Source: Pantoea agglomerans NBRC 102470 (lineage in GTDB: Bacteria > Pseudomonadota > Gammaproteobacteria > Enterobacterales > Enterobacteriaceae). From it: a DNA stretch of 64,000 nt. Shown here one piece after another: positions 56,391 through 64,000 of the stretch. How positions within the stretch are numbered: position 1 is the first letter of the stretch; each line of letters opens with the position of its first letter. Location: assembly GCF_001598475.1 (NCBI RefSeq), contig NZ_BCZA01000006.1:1-64000 (forward strand), in the 5' to 3' direction. A program made the position numbers and the translations under genes. A model generated the notes under the pieces. It searched no databases, was not told the origin of the DNA, and saw only the letters and a program-made list of their open reading frames with translations.

Positions 56391-56451
56391 CGGCTTCCCT
56401 GTGAAAGATGTAGCCACGCGATAAGTGGCTACACACAGTATAGGTAACGCC

Positions 56452-57012
56452 TTACGGCATCAGCACGGTATCAATAACGTCAATCACACCGTTACTCTGG
56501 TTCACATCATACGTGGTGATACTGGCAATATTGCCCTGAGCATCTTTAAGCTGAATATTGTGCGGGCCATTTGCCATCACCCACAGTGATTCGCCATTCA
56601 CCGTTTTCAGCTCGGCTTTGCCTCCTCCCGCTTTGATTTTTTTCTCCAGCGCTTTCATGTCCAGTTTTCCTGCAACCACGTGATAGGTCAGGACACTGGT
56701 GAGTTTTTGTTTATTCTCTGACTTAAGCAGGGAGTCGACGGTGCCCTTAGGCAATTTATCAAAGGCGGCATTGGTGGGCGCGAAAACGGTAAACGGCCCC
56801 TTCCCTTCAAGTGTCTGGACCAGACCGGCGGCTTTAACAGCCGCGACCAGCGTGGTGTGGTCTTTCGAGTTAACAGCATTCTCAACAATATTTTTCGATG
56901 GGTACATAGCAGCACCGCCGACCATCACCGTGTCGCTGTCCATGCTCGCCGCGTAACTGGCGCCACTGAAGACTAATGCAGAAAAAATCAGAGTTGGCAG
57001 GAATGGTTTCAT
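56452..57012 (-). CDS. Exported fasciclin-domain protein
   Basis: A 186-residue exported protein with a signal peptide (MKPFLPTLIFSALVFSGASYA) and one FAS1 domain: KDHTTLVAAVKAAGLVQTLE, GPFTVFAPTNAAFDKLPKGT, SVLTYHVVAGKLDMKAL and the final NGVIDVIDTVLMP. FAS1 proteins take part in adhesion or envelope functions. GAGGGAAG precedes ATG 57012. Being just ahead of the sigma gene by 61 bp, it may be both the target and the first gene of the transcript. Confidence 0.9.
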   Translation of the reverse strand: MKPFLPTLIFSALVFSGASYAASMDSDTVMVGGAAMYPSKNIVENAVNSKDHTTLVAAVKAAGLVQTLEGKGPFTVFAPTNAAFDKLPKGTVDSLLKSENKQKLTSVLTYHVVAGKLDMKALEKKIKAGGGKAELKTVNGESLWVMANGPHNIQLKDAQGNIASITTYDVNQSNGVIDVIDTVLMP

Positions 57013-57211
57013 TTTCACTTCCCTCATTGAGTTAACGGACAGGGCGAGAGCGCCCTTATCTGTTAATACGAATGAGCAGCGAAAACGGATGCAAAAAAAT
57101 TTAAATTTTTTTAGCGGGGGGTGTTCTGCTTCATGAGAATGCGGATTGACGGGTACAGAACAGCCCTGTTTATGTTGCTCATGCCTGACTTATCGGACTA
57201 ACGATAAAGCC

Positions 57212-57412
57212 ATGAAGGTAATTACTAAAACGGCTCCTTTCCTTCAAGCTGATACTGCCAATGCGGACATAACGGCGGTTAATGACCATATATTTGTTAA
57301 AATGACGGATAAGGTTTACTCCTTCACAAACTCTGCATTTTTCTACGATGGTAAGACGCCAGTGATGCCACGTGTTGATTTAAATTCAACCGCGCCCGAC
57401 CCATGGAAGTAG
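57212..57412 (+). CDS. Small hypothetical protein, possibly a fragment
   Basis: A 66-residue frame opening MKVITKTAPFLQADTANADI and ending STAPDPWK. There is no good ribosome site and no recognisable family. Being next to the IS remnant at 57562, it may be the start of a gene that was cut. Low confidence that it is expressed. Confidence 0.3.
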   Translation: MKVITKTAPFLQADTANADITAVNDHIFVKMTDKVYSFTNSAFFYDGKTPVMPRVDLNSTAPDPWK

Positions 57413-57561
57413 AGGTTAATCTTGTGATTTATCATCATTTCCCTCATAAACAAACCTGTTTTTCAAAAGGCTAAAACTTACGGGCGAGGTCAATATGTTT
57501 ACATTGAATATTTCAGTCTCTGAGCGTCCCGGAATGTCCGCCAAAAGAAAAGCCCTCCGAT

Positions 57562-57985
57562 TGAACTGCACCCCAAAAGTTGGAAACCCGACTGATTAAG
57601 GTGCAGTTCAGTGAGCAGTCCTAAGTTTCCCCTTGAATTACGGCTCGCCGTTGTCACGCATTATCTCAACAGCAGGGATGGTTATCGTGAGACGGCTAAC
57701 CGTTCTGGCGTGGGCCGCACGGCGGTTCGCCGCTGGGTTTCCGCACGGCAGCCGGCATTGACGGGCTGACATGGAAAACGGGTGACTACACTCCTGAGTT
57801 CCGGCTGAAGGTTGTCCGCGCCGTCATCAATGATAAACTCTCGCTTCGCGATGCCACCGCTCAGTTTAACCTTCCCAATGAGAGCACCGTTTACCAGTGG
57901 GTCAAACGCTTTCAGGCGTCCGGGGCCGGGGCGCTCTCCGGCCTGAAACGCGGAAGACCGAAAAAGCCGGCACCAGAATTTAGGT
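57562..57985 (+). mobile_element. IS3-family insertion sequence remnant with broken orfA
   Basis: An IS3-type end begins TGAACTGCACCCCAAAAG (57562). GTG 57611 starts an orfA with helix-turn-helix character (LELRLAVVTHYLNSRDGYRE, RTAVRRWVS). After a frame change near 57755 it continues as GIDGLTWKTGDYTPEFRLKV and LRDATAQFNLPNESTVYQWV to GLKRGRPKKP, where homology ends. The transposase orfB is missing. A TGAACTGCACC/GGTGCAGTTCA repeat (57562-57572, 57600-57610) flanks the start. The element is dead. Confidence 0.75.
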
Positions 57986-58054
57986 GCAGACTTCTGATCT
58001 ACCACCAAAAAAGTATTCCGCTGCTCATTTTTTCCATTAACTACGCTAATTCTC

Positions 58055-58060
58055 TATAAT
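58055..58060 (+). promoter_or_regulatory. Probable -10 box of the toxin gene
   Basis: A perfect TATAAT 33 bp before the ATG; the -35 region is poor. AAAGGG sits just before the start codon as the ribosome site. Confidence 0.5.
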
Positions 58061-58093
58061 TGGAGTGTCACCGATATAGCGTAAAGGGATATT

Positions 58094-59149
58094 ATGCTAC
58101 GTAACTGCCAGGCCAGAACTCTGGATGATATCTACCTCAACGATATTCCCCATATTGTTCCCCCCGATACCGCGTACAGCTATCTTTCAGATACGGCAAA
58201 TCCCGGACGTATCATTCGTGAGTGGGATTTGCCTGATGGATACTCGCTGCTTGTAAGGCGCTATCTCAGCATGCATTTCCAGCAGCCACATATGGCCTAC
58301 CGGGACGCGTTGTATGAGGTGAGAAGCGGAAATATCGTTATACTCCGGCGCGAAAGTGGCACAATTTACGGCAGTGTTGCTAACTCAGACGGCAGTCTTA
58401 TCAGTACGCTGCCGCTTTTTCTGCGTTCTCGCCTTGAAGTTGTGATAAGACGACAGCTTGTCCGCCCCGTAGCCACCAGAGGTAATCCGGCTCAGCGCCC
58501 ACAGACAGGTAATACTATCAACAGCAAAGCTGCGGGAAGGCTTCTGGCCGCTGGCGGGATTTATAATGGCAATCCGGAAGGATTCAGAAAGACCGCCGAA
58601 CAGTTAGGCGGTGATGCGGTGAAGGGATACGACAGCGTTCTCAACGAAACCACTTCCGGGATGATGGTCGCAGCTGCTTCACTGCTGGTTGTCCGTAACC
58701 CAGTTGCTGCGGAAGAATTGACCAGCTATCTGGGAAAATACAAAAAGGCACACGTTCTCCTGGATGATGTCAACGTGTCTGAGTTGAACTATGTTCGCCG
58801 TGACCGCGCTGAATATGCCGCGCTACGTGGTGAGTTCAACAGTTCTGTTCGTCCCAACTTCCTCAAATCGATTTCCGGGCACCCTGATGCACTATCAACG
58901 TTTGATTCTAACAATCTTATACGCCTTGCCGATGGTAAAGTGCCGCCCGGTTGGCAGGTTCACCACAAGATCCCACTCGATGACAGTGGAACAAATGCTT
59001 TGAATAATCTGATACTGATCCAAAACTCGCCATATCACTCCGCGCTTTCAAAGACACAGGCGATAATCACTAAAGACCTCCCATACAACGCCAGCACTAA
59101 CGTTTTATGGCCTTCGCCGAACGGCGTAATTTACCCTGTAGGGAAGTGA
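58094..59149 (+). CDS. Polymorphic toxin candidate with C-terminal HNH nuclease
   Basis: A 351-residue protein without signal peptide. The N-terminal 130 residues form an unrecognised domain (REWDLPDGYSLLVRRYLSMH), then an Ala/Gly-rich middle. The C-terminal region is an HNH-type nuclease: WQVHHKIPLDDSGTNALNNL from residue 287 and ILIQNSPYH ending at His315. The HH pair at 290-291, Asn301/305 and His315 fit the metal site of toxin nucleases of Rhs, T6SS and contact-dependent systems. A gene of immunity-like character follows 7 bp later. How it is delivered cannot be read here; no VgrG, Hcp or TpsB gene is adjacent. Being free of its own repeats, it may be an orphan effector. Confidence 0.65.
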   Translation: MLRNCQARTLDDIYLNDIPHIVPPDTAYSYLSDTANPGRIIREWDLPDGYSLLVRRYLSMHFQQPHMAYRDALYEVRSGNIVILRRESGTIYGSVANSDGSLISTLPLFLRSRLEVVIRRQLVRPVATRGNPAQRPQTGNTINSKAAGRLLAAGGIYNGNPEGFRKTAEQLGGDAVKGYDSVLNETTSGMMVAAASLLVVRNPVAAEELTSYLGKYKKAHVLLDDVNVSELNYVRRDRAEYAALRGEFNSSVRPNFLKSISGHPDALSTFDSNNLIRLADGKVPPGWQVHHKIPLDDSGTNALNNLILIQNSPYHSALSKTQAIITKDLPYNASTNVLWPSPNGVIYPVGK

Positions 59150-59156
59150 AAACGAT

Positions 59157-59663
59157 ATGAATAACACAATTCAGATAATGGGTATCTTCAAAAATTTGAT
59201 GATTTCCGATAGTTACCCGATAGCCAGCCCAATAGCACCAGATGTTATTACGGACTTGAAGCGCAATCCTGCGCCAATGGAATGGGATGAAACTAAACGC
59301 GGTGTTTACTCGGATATTCAGAAACTAGTGATGAATCGCCAGGACTACGCCGATATGCTCGAAGTCATGGATGGTCTGGAATACAACGGACTCACCCTGT
59401 ATAGCCTGACGCAGGCAGAGAATGGTGAGTTGGCATGGTCAAGTATCTATATCAGGAACATTGATACGCGCGATAATGACGTCTACGTTGATCCCAATCT
59501 GACAGACAAACTGCTGATTGGTGAAGATGGAATGTCCGTATTCGTGTACAGCTTCAAAGAGAAATGTTTTCAAATTCGTGACAAAGCATCAACTGATTAC
59601 GTTATTGAAGAGTACGAAACCTTCAGCGACCTCTTATCGGCCCTTATCGACATAGTAAAATAA
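59157..59663 (+). CDS. Putative immunity protein, SUKH/YrhA-like
   Basis: A 168-residue acidic cytosolic protein without signal peptide. Features such as DMLEVMDGLEYNGLTLYSLT and a late acidic helix (YVIEEYETFSDLLSALIDIV) resemble SUKH-type or YrhA-like immunity proteins, although the match is by eye. It starts 7 bp after the nuclease gene, the standard effector-immunity spacing. It should bind and block that nuclease. Confidence 0.6.
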   Translation: MNNTIQIMGIFKNLMISDSYPIASPIAPDVITDLKRNPAPMEWDETKRGVYSDIQKLVMNRQDYADMLEVMDGLEYNGLTLYSLTQAENGELAWSSIYIRNIDTRDNDVYVDPNLTDKLLIGEDGMSVFVYSFKEKCFQIRDKASTDYVIEEYETFSDLLSALIDIVK

Positions 59664-59741
59664 AGTTATCTCTGTCTTAGGGGCATTGACAATAGAAAAC
59701 CCAAAGTTGATAGAACACAGAATTATAAAGTGCTGTTGAAG

Positions 59742-59776
59742 CCCCCCGACCAATCTATATCAAGTTGGTCGAGGGG
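59742..59776. terminator. Stem-loop after the immunity gene
   Basis: A 12-bp stem with one mismatch (CCCCCCGACCAA, 59742-59753, with TTGGTCGAGGGG, 59765-59776) lies about 80 bp after the stop. No T run follows. Confidence 0.45.
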
Positions 59777-59782
59777 ATCCTC

Positions 59783-59818
59783 CGATGAAACAGTGTCCAA
59801 CATTACGGGGACAGTTCA
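59783..59818 (-). repeat. IS3-family terminal inverted repeat remnant
   Basis: Read on the minus strand the end starts TGAACTGTCCCCGTAATG and then GTTGGACACTG. Over 25 positions it matches the IS end at 57562 at 19, and it faces it. No transposase is next to it, so only the end of an element remains. Confidence 0.6.
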
Positions 59819-59939
59819 CGATGGAGGGCTTGTACTAATCTGAGAGAAATCGCTCCCTGACATCCATTCCGGCAATATGAAACGGACAAATCAGCCGCGT
59901 TTCTCCCGCATCTTTCAACGTGAGCTGTAACCATAAAGC

Positions 59940-61514
59940 TTAAATGCGGAAGGCATTCACTGCTTCACGTAAAGCGTGTGCCTGGGCTGAAAGCGACTGT
60001 GATGCCGAAGAGGACTCCTCAACCAGCGCGGCGTTATTCTGCGTGACGCCATCCATCTCGTTCACTGCGATGCTGACCTGTGAAATGCCCTGCATCTGTT
60101 CAGCTGAGGCGAGTGAGATGTTATCCATCGCGACGGCGAGTTTTCCAACCATCGCATTGATATCAAGAATGCTCTTGCCGGTCCCGGTTGCCACGACAAC
60201 ACCACTTTCAACCTGTGCCACAGCCTCTTCTATCAGATGTTTAATATCTCTGGCTGCCGTTGCACTGCGTTGCGCCAGCGTCCTGACTTCACCCGCGACG
60301 ACGGCGAAACCTCGACCCTGTTCGCCCGCTCGCGCTGCTTCGACTGCCGCGTTAAGCGCCAGAATGTTGGTCTGAAATGCAATTCCTTCGATAACGGATG
60401 TGATATCCCGGACTTTCACCGCGCTTTTTGAAATATCATTCATCGTCTCTGACATGCGCTGCATGTCGTGTTCACCCGAACGCGCCAGCGCAGCGGTTTC
60501 ACGGGCTGAATCCGCAGTCTGCTGCGCGCCCGCTGCATTGCTTTTCACTGTAACCGTGAGCTGTTCAATACTGGCGGCGGTTTCCTGCAAAGCGGCGGCC
60601 TGCTGCTCTGTACGGGAAGAGAGTTCGGTATTGCCCTGAGAAATTTCATCAGCCGCCATGGCGACCGAAGCGGAAGAATCTTTAATCTGCGAGACCAGGT
60701 CACGCAGATTGCTCTGCATGCTATCCAGAGAAGCCATCATGCTGACGGTATCCCCCTGACGCAGGGTCACTTTTGTCGTCAGATCGCCCGCCGCAATCGC
60801 AGCGGCCAGGCCCTGCGCATGCGAAGGTTCGCCACCCAGCTGAGTCTTGATCCAGCGGGTAATCAGCCCACTCATCACAAATCCCATCACAACAAACAGG
60901 GTGGTCAGGCCTGCCAGCGTCATATAAACACCGGAGAGCGCCTGAGTCGACGTTTCCGCCGTTTTACTCGTTACCCGCGCCTGATAATCAACCATCCCAT
61001 CTACCGCACTGCGGTAGTGCGAAAGCGCAGGGATCAGTTCACCACGGAGTTTTTCCGGGAACGGAGTGGCGTTCTGCATAAACAGGTTTTGCTCTGCCTG
61101 ATGTAGCGGCCCCGCTGCCACTTCGATTTTATTTAATTGCGTGGAAGCCTCTTCTACTTCAGCAAGATTGATCCCCGGAATGCTTTTGGCACCGTTGATC
61201 AGTTCGCGAAAATGCGCGGTGGTATTATCACTGTTGGTCTGCAACGCAGAGAACTGGGTTTTTATAGTGGCCTCTGCCTGAGGCTGAGTGTCTGAAGCCA
61301 CGGACAGTAAAAGGACAGTTTGCTGAGTTAAATTATCTTTTAGCGTCTGCAGGGCCTGGAGATCGCCCAGCCGCGCGCGCGTCAATTCCTGCTGATCGCT
61401 GGCCGTATTGAGTTTAAACCCGGCAAATCCTGTCACAAAAACGCCCGTTAAAATGACTGTGAGGAATGCTGCAGTGAGCATGACGCTTAATTTTATTTTT
61501 TTGTTCCGATACAT
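59940..61514 (-). CDS. Methyl-accepting chemotaxis protein
   Basis: A 524-residue membrane chemoreceptor. An N-terminal helix ([20 protein letters not shown]), a periplasmic helical domain to about residue 190, a second helix ([20 protein letters not shown]), a HAMP region and the signalling domain with the hairpin tip [20 protein letters not shown] and [20 protein letters not shown] are seen. The C-terminus ends in NAFRI without the NWETF-type CheR-binding tail. It is like the Tsr/Tar-type receptors of enterics with a 4-helix sensor. Ligand unknown. Confidence 0.92.
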   Translation of the reverse strand: MYRNKKIKLSVMLTAAFLTVILTGVFVTGFAGFKLNTASDQQELTRARLGDLQALQTLKDNLTQQTVLLLSVASDTQPQAEATIKTQFSALQTNSDNTTAHFRELINGAKSIPGINLAEVEEASTQLNKIEVAAGPLHQAEQNLFMQNATPFPEKLRGELIPALSHYRSAVDGMVDYQARVTSKTAETSTQALSGVYMTLAGLTTLFVVMGFVMSGLITRWIKTQLGGEPSHAQGLAAAIAAGDLTTKVTLRQGDTVSMMASLDSMQSNLRDLVSQIKDSSASVAMAADEISQGNTELSSRTEQQAAALQETAASIEQLTVTVKSNAAGAQQTADSARETAALARSGEHDMQRMSETMNDISKSAVKVRDITSVIEGIAFQTNILALNAAVEAARAGEQGRGFAVVAGEVRTLAQRSATAARDIKHLIEEAVAQVESGVVVATGTGKSILDINAMVGKLAVAMDNISLASAEQMQGISQVSIAVNEMDGVTQNNAALVEESSSASQSLSAQAHALREAVNAFRI

Positions 61515-61818
61515 AGGAGACCCCGATGTTTGAATTAATAGGTTATCACCGACGTTCCGCTTCTATGGCTCGCTGGTACTGGATCTGTTATCGGCAGCGG
61601 GGAAAGAAATTACAGTAATGAAAGGGGTAAGAAGCGATGATTCCTGGGCTGAGTAAAGGGTAAATCCCTGACGGATGCCATTAAGGCAGTGAGTGTTATT
61701 CTCGTAACTTGTCGCCTGAATGCGGATAAAACTATTCCAGCTTCGCTTGTGGCACCACGGATTTAACAGACTCTTCAGCGTCATTTGAGATGACTGACAA
61801 TAGAAGTGTCCTCGTGGT
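61515..61818. other. Gene-free spacer
   Basis: Lies upstream of the chemoreceptor. A 73-residue minus-strand frame is present but lacks a ribosome site and family. The promoter of the receptor should be here and was not placed. Confidence 0.4.
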
Positions 61819-62091
61819 GAGAACGGAATCTCAGGCCGCAGATATTTTATTAAGGGTGGGGAACGGCGTAGCCATCAGGTGCATGCGTTTGCAGCTGGAG
61901 ACGAACAGATAATAAGGCACCTTGCTTTCCGTGATTACCTCAGAGAAAACAGAGATATCGCAGCAACCTATGCTGAGATAAAGCGTGAAGCAGCATCACT
62001 CTGTAACAACGATGCTCAACGCTACAGCGCGCTGAGAGCGAACTTTATAGCGCATCATCTACAGCTCGCACTGATTGACCTGAAACGATAG
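61819..62091 (+). pseudogene. C-terminal remnant of a GrpB family protein
   Basis: The frame reads ENGISGRRYFIKGGERRSHQ and then HAFAAGDEQIIRHLAFRDYL, ending LQLALIDLKR, the second half of GrpB/UPF0157 proteins related to nucleotidyltransferases. The first half, with the GSTSVPGL motif, is missing. There is no start codon at the homology border and no ribosome site, so it is a relic. Confidence 0.7.
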
Positions 62092-62118
62092 GTACTGACA
62101 GGACAGGATATATCCTCC

Positions 62119-62655
62119 TCACCCCCGTTTTTGATTCCATTCATCCTGACTCAGGGTAAACAGCATGCTTGCGGGCGCATTTTCCAAATCATAAATATCC
62201 CGGGTATGACGGAGTCCGGCCTTAATCAGAACCTTTTGTGAAGCCAGATGATTCGCTCTTACGACTGCAGAAATTTCAGCCAGTTTTATCTCTTCGAACC
62301 CATAACTAACTGCATAGTTCGCAAATTCCGTCGCCAGTCCTTTCCCCCAGGATTCCGGAGAGAAACGATATCCCAGATTATTGATCGTGATATCGGCAAA
62401 GCTTCTGATGCTCAATCCCCCAAAACCGATGATTCTTTCTGGATTATCCTGAAGCGAGATAGCCCAACTGCCGAAGCCATTCAATTCCCAGTGACGGATA
62501 GAGCGCGATAGCACTTCCCGTGAATGATGGATATCCGGATGAGGGCCCGCGGGATTAAACGTATTCGTCGCAGGGTCGCCGTAGATCCTGTAAAGATCAT
62601 CGGCATCTGATGGGGTGACTGGCCGAAGAAACAACCGCATAGTGTTTGGCTGCAA
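62119..62655 (-). CDS. RimJ/RimL-type GNAT acetyltransferase
   Basis: A 178-residue GNAT of the ribosomal-protein acetyltransferase type (LFLRPVTPSDADDLYRIYGD, NNLGYRFSPESWGKGLATEF, ANHLASQKVLIKAGLRHTRD). The G-x-G/A acetyl-CoA loop is seen in WGKGLATE. The family acetylates N-termini of proteins or small amines. The target is unknown. It is monocistronic. Confidence 0.85.
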   Translation of the reverse strand: MQPNTMRLFLRPVTPSDADDLYRIYGDPATNTFNPAGPHPDIHHSREVLSRSIRHWELNGFGSWAISLQDNPERIIGFGGLSIRSFADITINNLGYRFSPESWGKGLATEFANYAVSYGFEEIKLAEISAVVRANHLASQKVLIKAGLRHTRDIYDLENAPASMLFTLSQDEWNQKRG

Positions 62656-62749
62656 AATAAACGCTCTCAGATTAAGAAACGAGTGATCCTGTTTTTATAA
62701 CGGGAAACGGTGCGGGAAACTATGTAAATCTCTCACCTCATCAGTCTGT

Positions 62750-63424
62750 TCAGTCAGGCTTGATCTCTTTAATAAGCGCTTCACCCTGATTGTGGATGTT
62801 GCCGACTTTGGCTGTAACAGGATGCCAGGTAAAGTCCTTTTCCGGCAATGCGGCTTCATGTGCAATTTCCTGAGCACGTTCTGACGTGGTTTCGGCACTG
62901 AGCCATTCGCGTACAGCATCCGCACTTAAAACCAGCGGGCGTCGGTCATGGATATCAACCATGCCTTTATTGCTCGCTGCCGTTACGATAACAAAACCCT
63001 CATGCCCATGATCCTTACCATAAGGAGCGTTGCCGATAGCGGCGAAGAACAGCGGTTCTTTCTCTTTGTGGTAAATAAAGTAAGGCTGTTTTTTGTCGCC
63101 CTCTCGCTTCCATTCATACCAGCCATTGGCAGGAACAATGGCGCGACCATGCTCCCACAGCGGTTTGAACATGCGTCCCGTCGCAGCGGTTTCACCACGC
63201 GCATTGATAAGCGGTTGTTTGTCCCACCACTCCGGACCGTAACCCCAGTAAACCGGATCAAAGTGCAGTTCATTATCCCGCTCATTGAGCAAGAGCACTT
63301 TGGTGCCTGGAGCAACGTTAAAGCGGTCTATCGGCTCCGGATCATAAATAATTTCATCGGGCTTCATCACCAGGGATGCAAAGTAATCGTCTCTGCTGCT
63401 GTACTGCGCAAACCGTCCACACAT
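62750..63424 (-). CDS. yedK: SRAP/HMCES-type abasic-site DNA-protein crosslink protein
   Basis: A 224-residue SOS response-associated peptidase-fold protein (YedK). It begins MCGRFAQYSS, so Cys2 becomes the new N-terminus after Met removal and crosslinks to abasic sites in single-stranded DNA. The conserved FNVAPGTKV, NARGETAA, IVPANGWYEWKR (catalytic Glu) and VDIHDRRPLVL (catalytic His; most relatives have HxRMP) are seen. ATG 63424 follows a GGGAGGAGG site; the longer frame would hide the essential Cys and is rejected. Confidence 0.92.
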   Translation of the reverse strand: MCGRFAQYSSRDDYFASLVMKPDEIIYDPEPIDRFNVAPGTKVLLLNERDNELHFDPVYWGYGPEWWDKQPLINARGETAATGRMFKPLWEHGRAIVPANGWYEWKREGDKKQPYFIYHKEKEPLFFAAIGNAPYGKDHGHEGFVIVTAASNKGMVDIHDRRPLVLSADAVREWLSAETTSERAQEIAHEAALPEKDFTWHPVTAKVGNIHNQGEALIKEIKPD

Positions 63425-63557
63425 GGGGACCTCCTCCCATAAGGATAGCGCAGCGTTGAACGAGTTAAATAAATCTAAAAAAATTGTTCTTCTGGCTGAA
63501 GATATCGTGATTTTTGACGAGAACATAATTAATGAATATGAATAAACTGGAGCAGTA

Positions 63558-63992
63558 ATGAAGGGAATTATTTTAAGTCTGGCTATGGCATCACTGATGG
63601 CTGCCTCGTTTACAGCTGATGCGCGCGGCCATCGTGGTGGGGGTGGGCATAGAAGCTACAGCCATAGTTTTAGTTCAGCTTACTCATCACAAACAACGAC
63701 ACCCAGAATCAAGAAGAGATATTCCAGCAGCAAGCGAACGGCCAGATATGCTACTGCGGGCGTGGCGGGTTATGGCGCATACCAGGCCCATAACTACACG
63801 TCATCCTACGTGCGTGAGAAGGGCCGTCAGGCCGCAAGAAAACCCTCAACGAACAGCTATGACAACCAGTATCCAAATCAGCCCCAGGCTCAGCCAGTTA
63901 GCCAGAATATGGCACCGACATGTTCACCCTTATCTATGGTAAGCCAGCCGGGCTATACAAACCTGCCTGTATGCCTGGGCAGTGTTAATTGA
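63558..63992 (+). CDS. Hypothetical secreted protein
   Basis: A 144-residue exported protein with a signal peptide (MKGIILSLAMASLMAASFTA, cut near ADARG). The mature part is rich in Gly, His, Ser, Tyr and Gln (GHRGGGGHRSYSHSFSSAYS) with low-complexity character, then a C-terminal pair of cysteines (APTCSPLS, PVCLGSVN). I recognise no family. It is divergent from yedK. GGAG precedes the ATG. Confidence 0.65.
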   Translation: MKGIILSLAMASLMAASFTADARGHRGGGGHRSYSHSFSSAYSSQTTTPRIKKRYSSSKRTARYATAGVAGYGAYQAHNYTSSYVREKGRQAARKPSTNSYDNQYPNQPQAQPVSQNMAPTCSPLSMVSQPGYTNLPVCLGSVN

Positions 63993-64000
63993 TTTCAAGC

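Noticed and set aside
57682-58008. 108-residue minus-strand frame across the IS remnant
   Set aside because: It is antisense to the orfA homology and shows no transposase motif.
61563-61784. 73-residue minus-strand frame upstream of the chemoreceptor
   Set aside because: No ribosome site, no family and mixed composition.

Overview
The window looks like an accessory region of a plant- or environment-associated enterobacterium of the Erwiniaceae, most likely Pantoea. The grounds are a dfoJACS desferrioxamine cluster with the fused DfoC typical of Erwinia and Pantoea, clear enterobacterial orthologues (ulaA, nudI, pagP, fhuE, fetAB, yedK), Fur-box-like sites upstream of iron genes, and moderately high GC in the core genes. 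A large Pantoea plasmid is possible, but no replication or partition gene is visible to prove it. No tRNA, rRNA or CRISPR array was seen.

Layout. 1-1260: the end of ulaA with its terminator, then a HigBA toxin-antitoxin pair with a perfect operator. 1.3-8.2 kb: the Fur- and probably CRP-controlled desferrioxamine cluster dfoJ-dfoA-dfoC-dfoS. 8.5 kb: nudI. 9.2-18.4 kb: one compact operon with a peptide/nickel-type ABC importer, a luciferase-like monooxygenase, a fused CMD/AhpD peroxidase-like protein, an M20 amidohydrolase and a VOC protein; its substrate is unknown. 18.5-25.4 kb: the receptors fhuE and fepA-like, each with a Fur box, enclosing pagP and an orphan tyrosine recombinase. 25.6-34.5 kb: small secreted proteins, a TetR gene coupled to a tiny DUF2158-like gene, the iron exporter fetAB, a phytase-like periplasmic protein and a broken ABC permease. 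35-38.2 kb: a soluble PAS-chemoreceptor-like protein and an EAL-PAS phosphodiesterase. 38.3-46.3 kb: LysR-controlled hydrolase/GST and D-tartrate dehydratase/MFS modules.

46.4-50.5 kb is a decay zone: a DUF1232 pseudogene, an intact TetR/MFS efflux pair, and a frameshifted MFS gene overlapping a truncated cytochrome P450. 50.5-57 kb holds an MBL hydrolase with LysR, an OtsA homologue that has lost most catalytic residues, and an ECF sigma/anti-sigma/fasciclin unit. 57.5-59.8 kb is a small island with an HNH-nuclease toxin candidate and a putative immunity gene, lying between inwardly facing IS3-family ends. 59.9-64 kb holds a full chemoreceptor, a GrpB remnant, a RimJ-type acetyltransferase, the SRAP DNA-crosslink protein and a secreted protein.

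Taken together, the iron genes cover siderophore synthesis, export, uptake of foreign siderophores and cytosolic iron export. The most unusual items are the toxin island, the degenerate OtsA, the monooxygenase/peroxidase importer operon, the T8-tract frameshift and the TetR-DUF2158 coupling.
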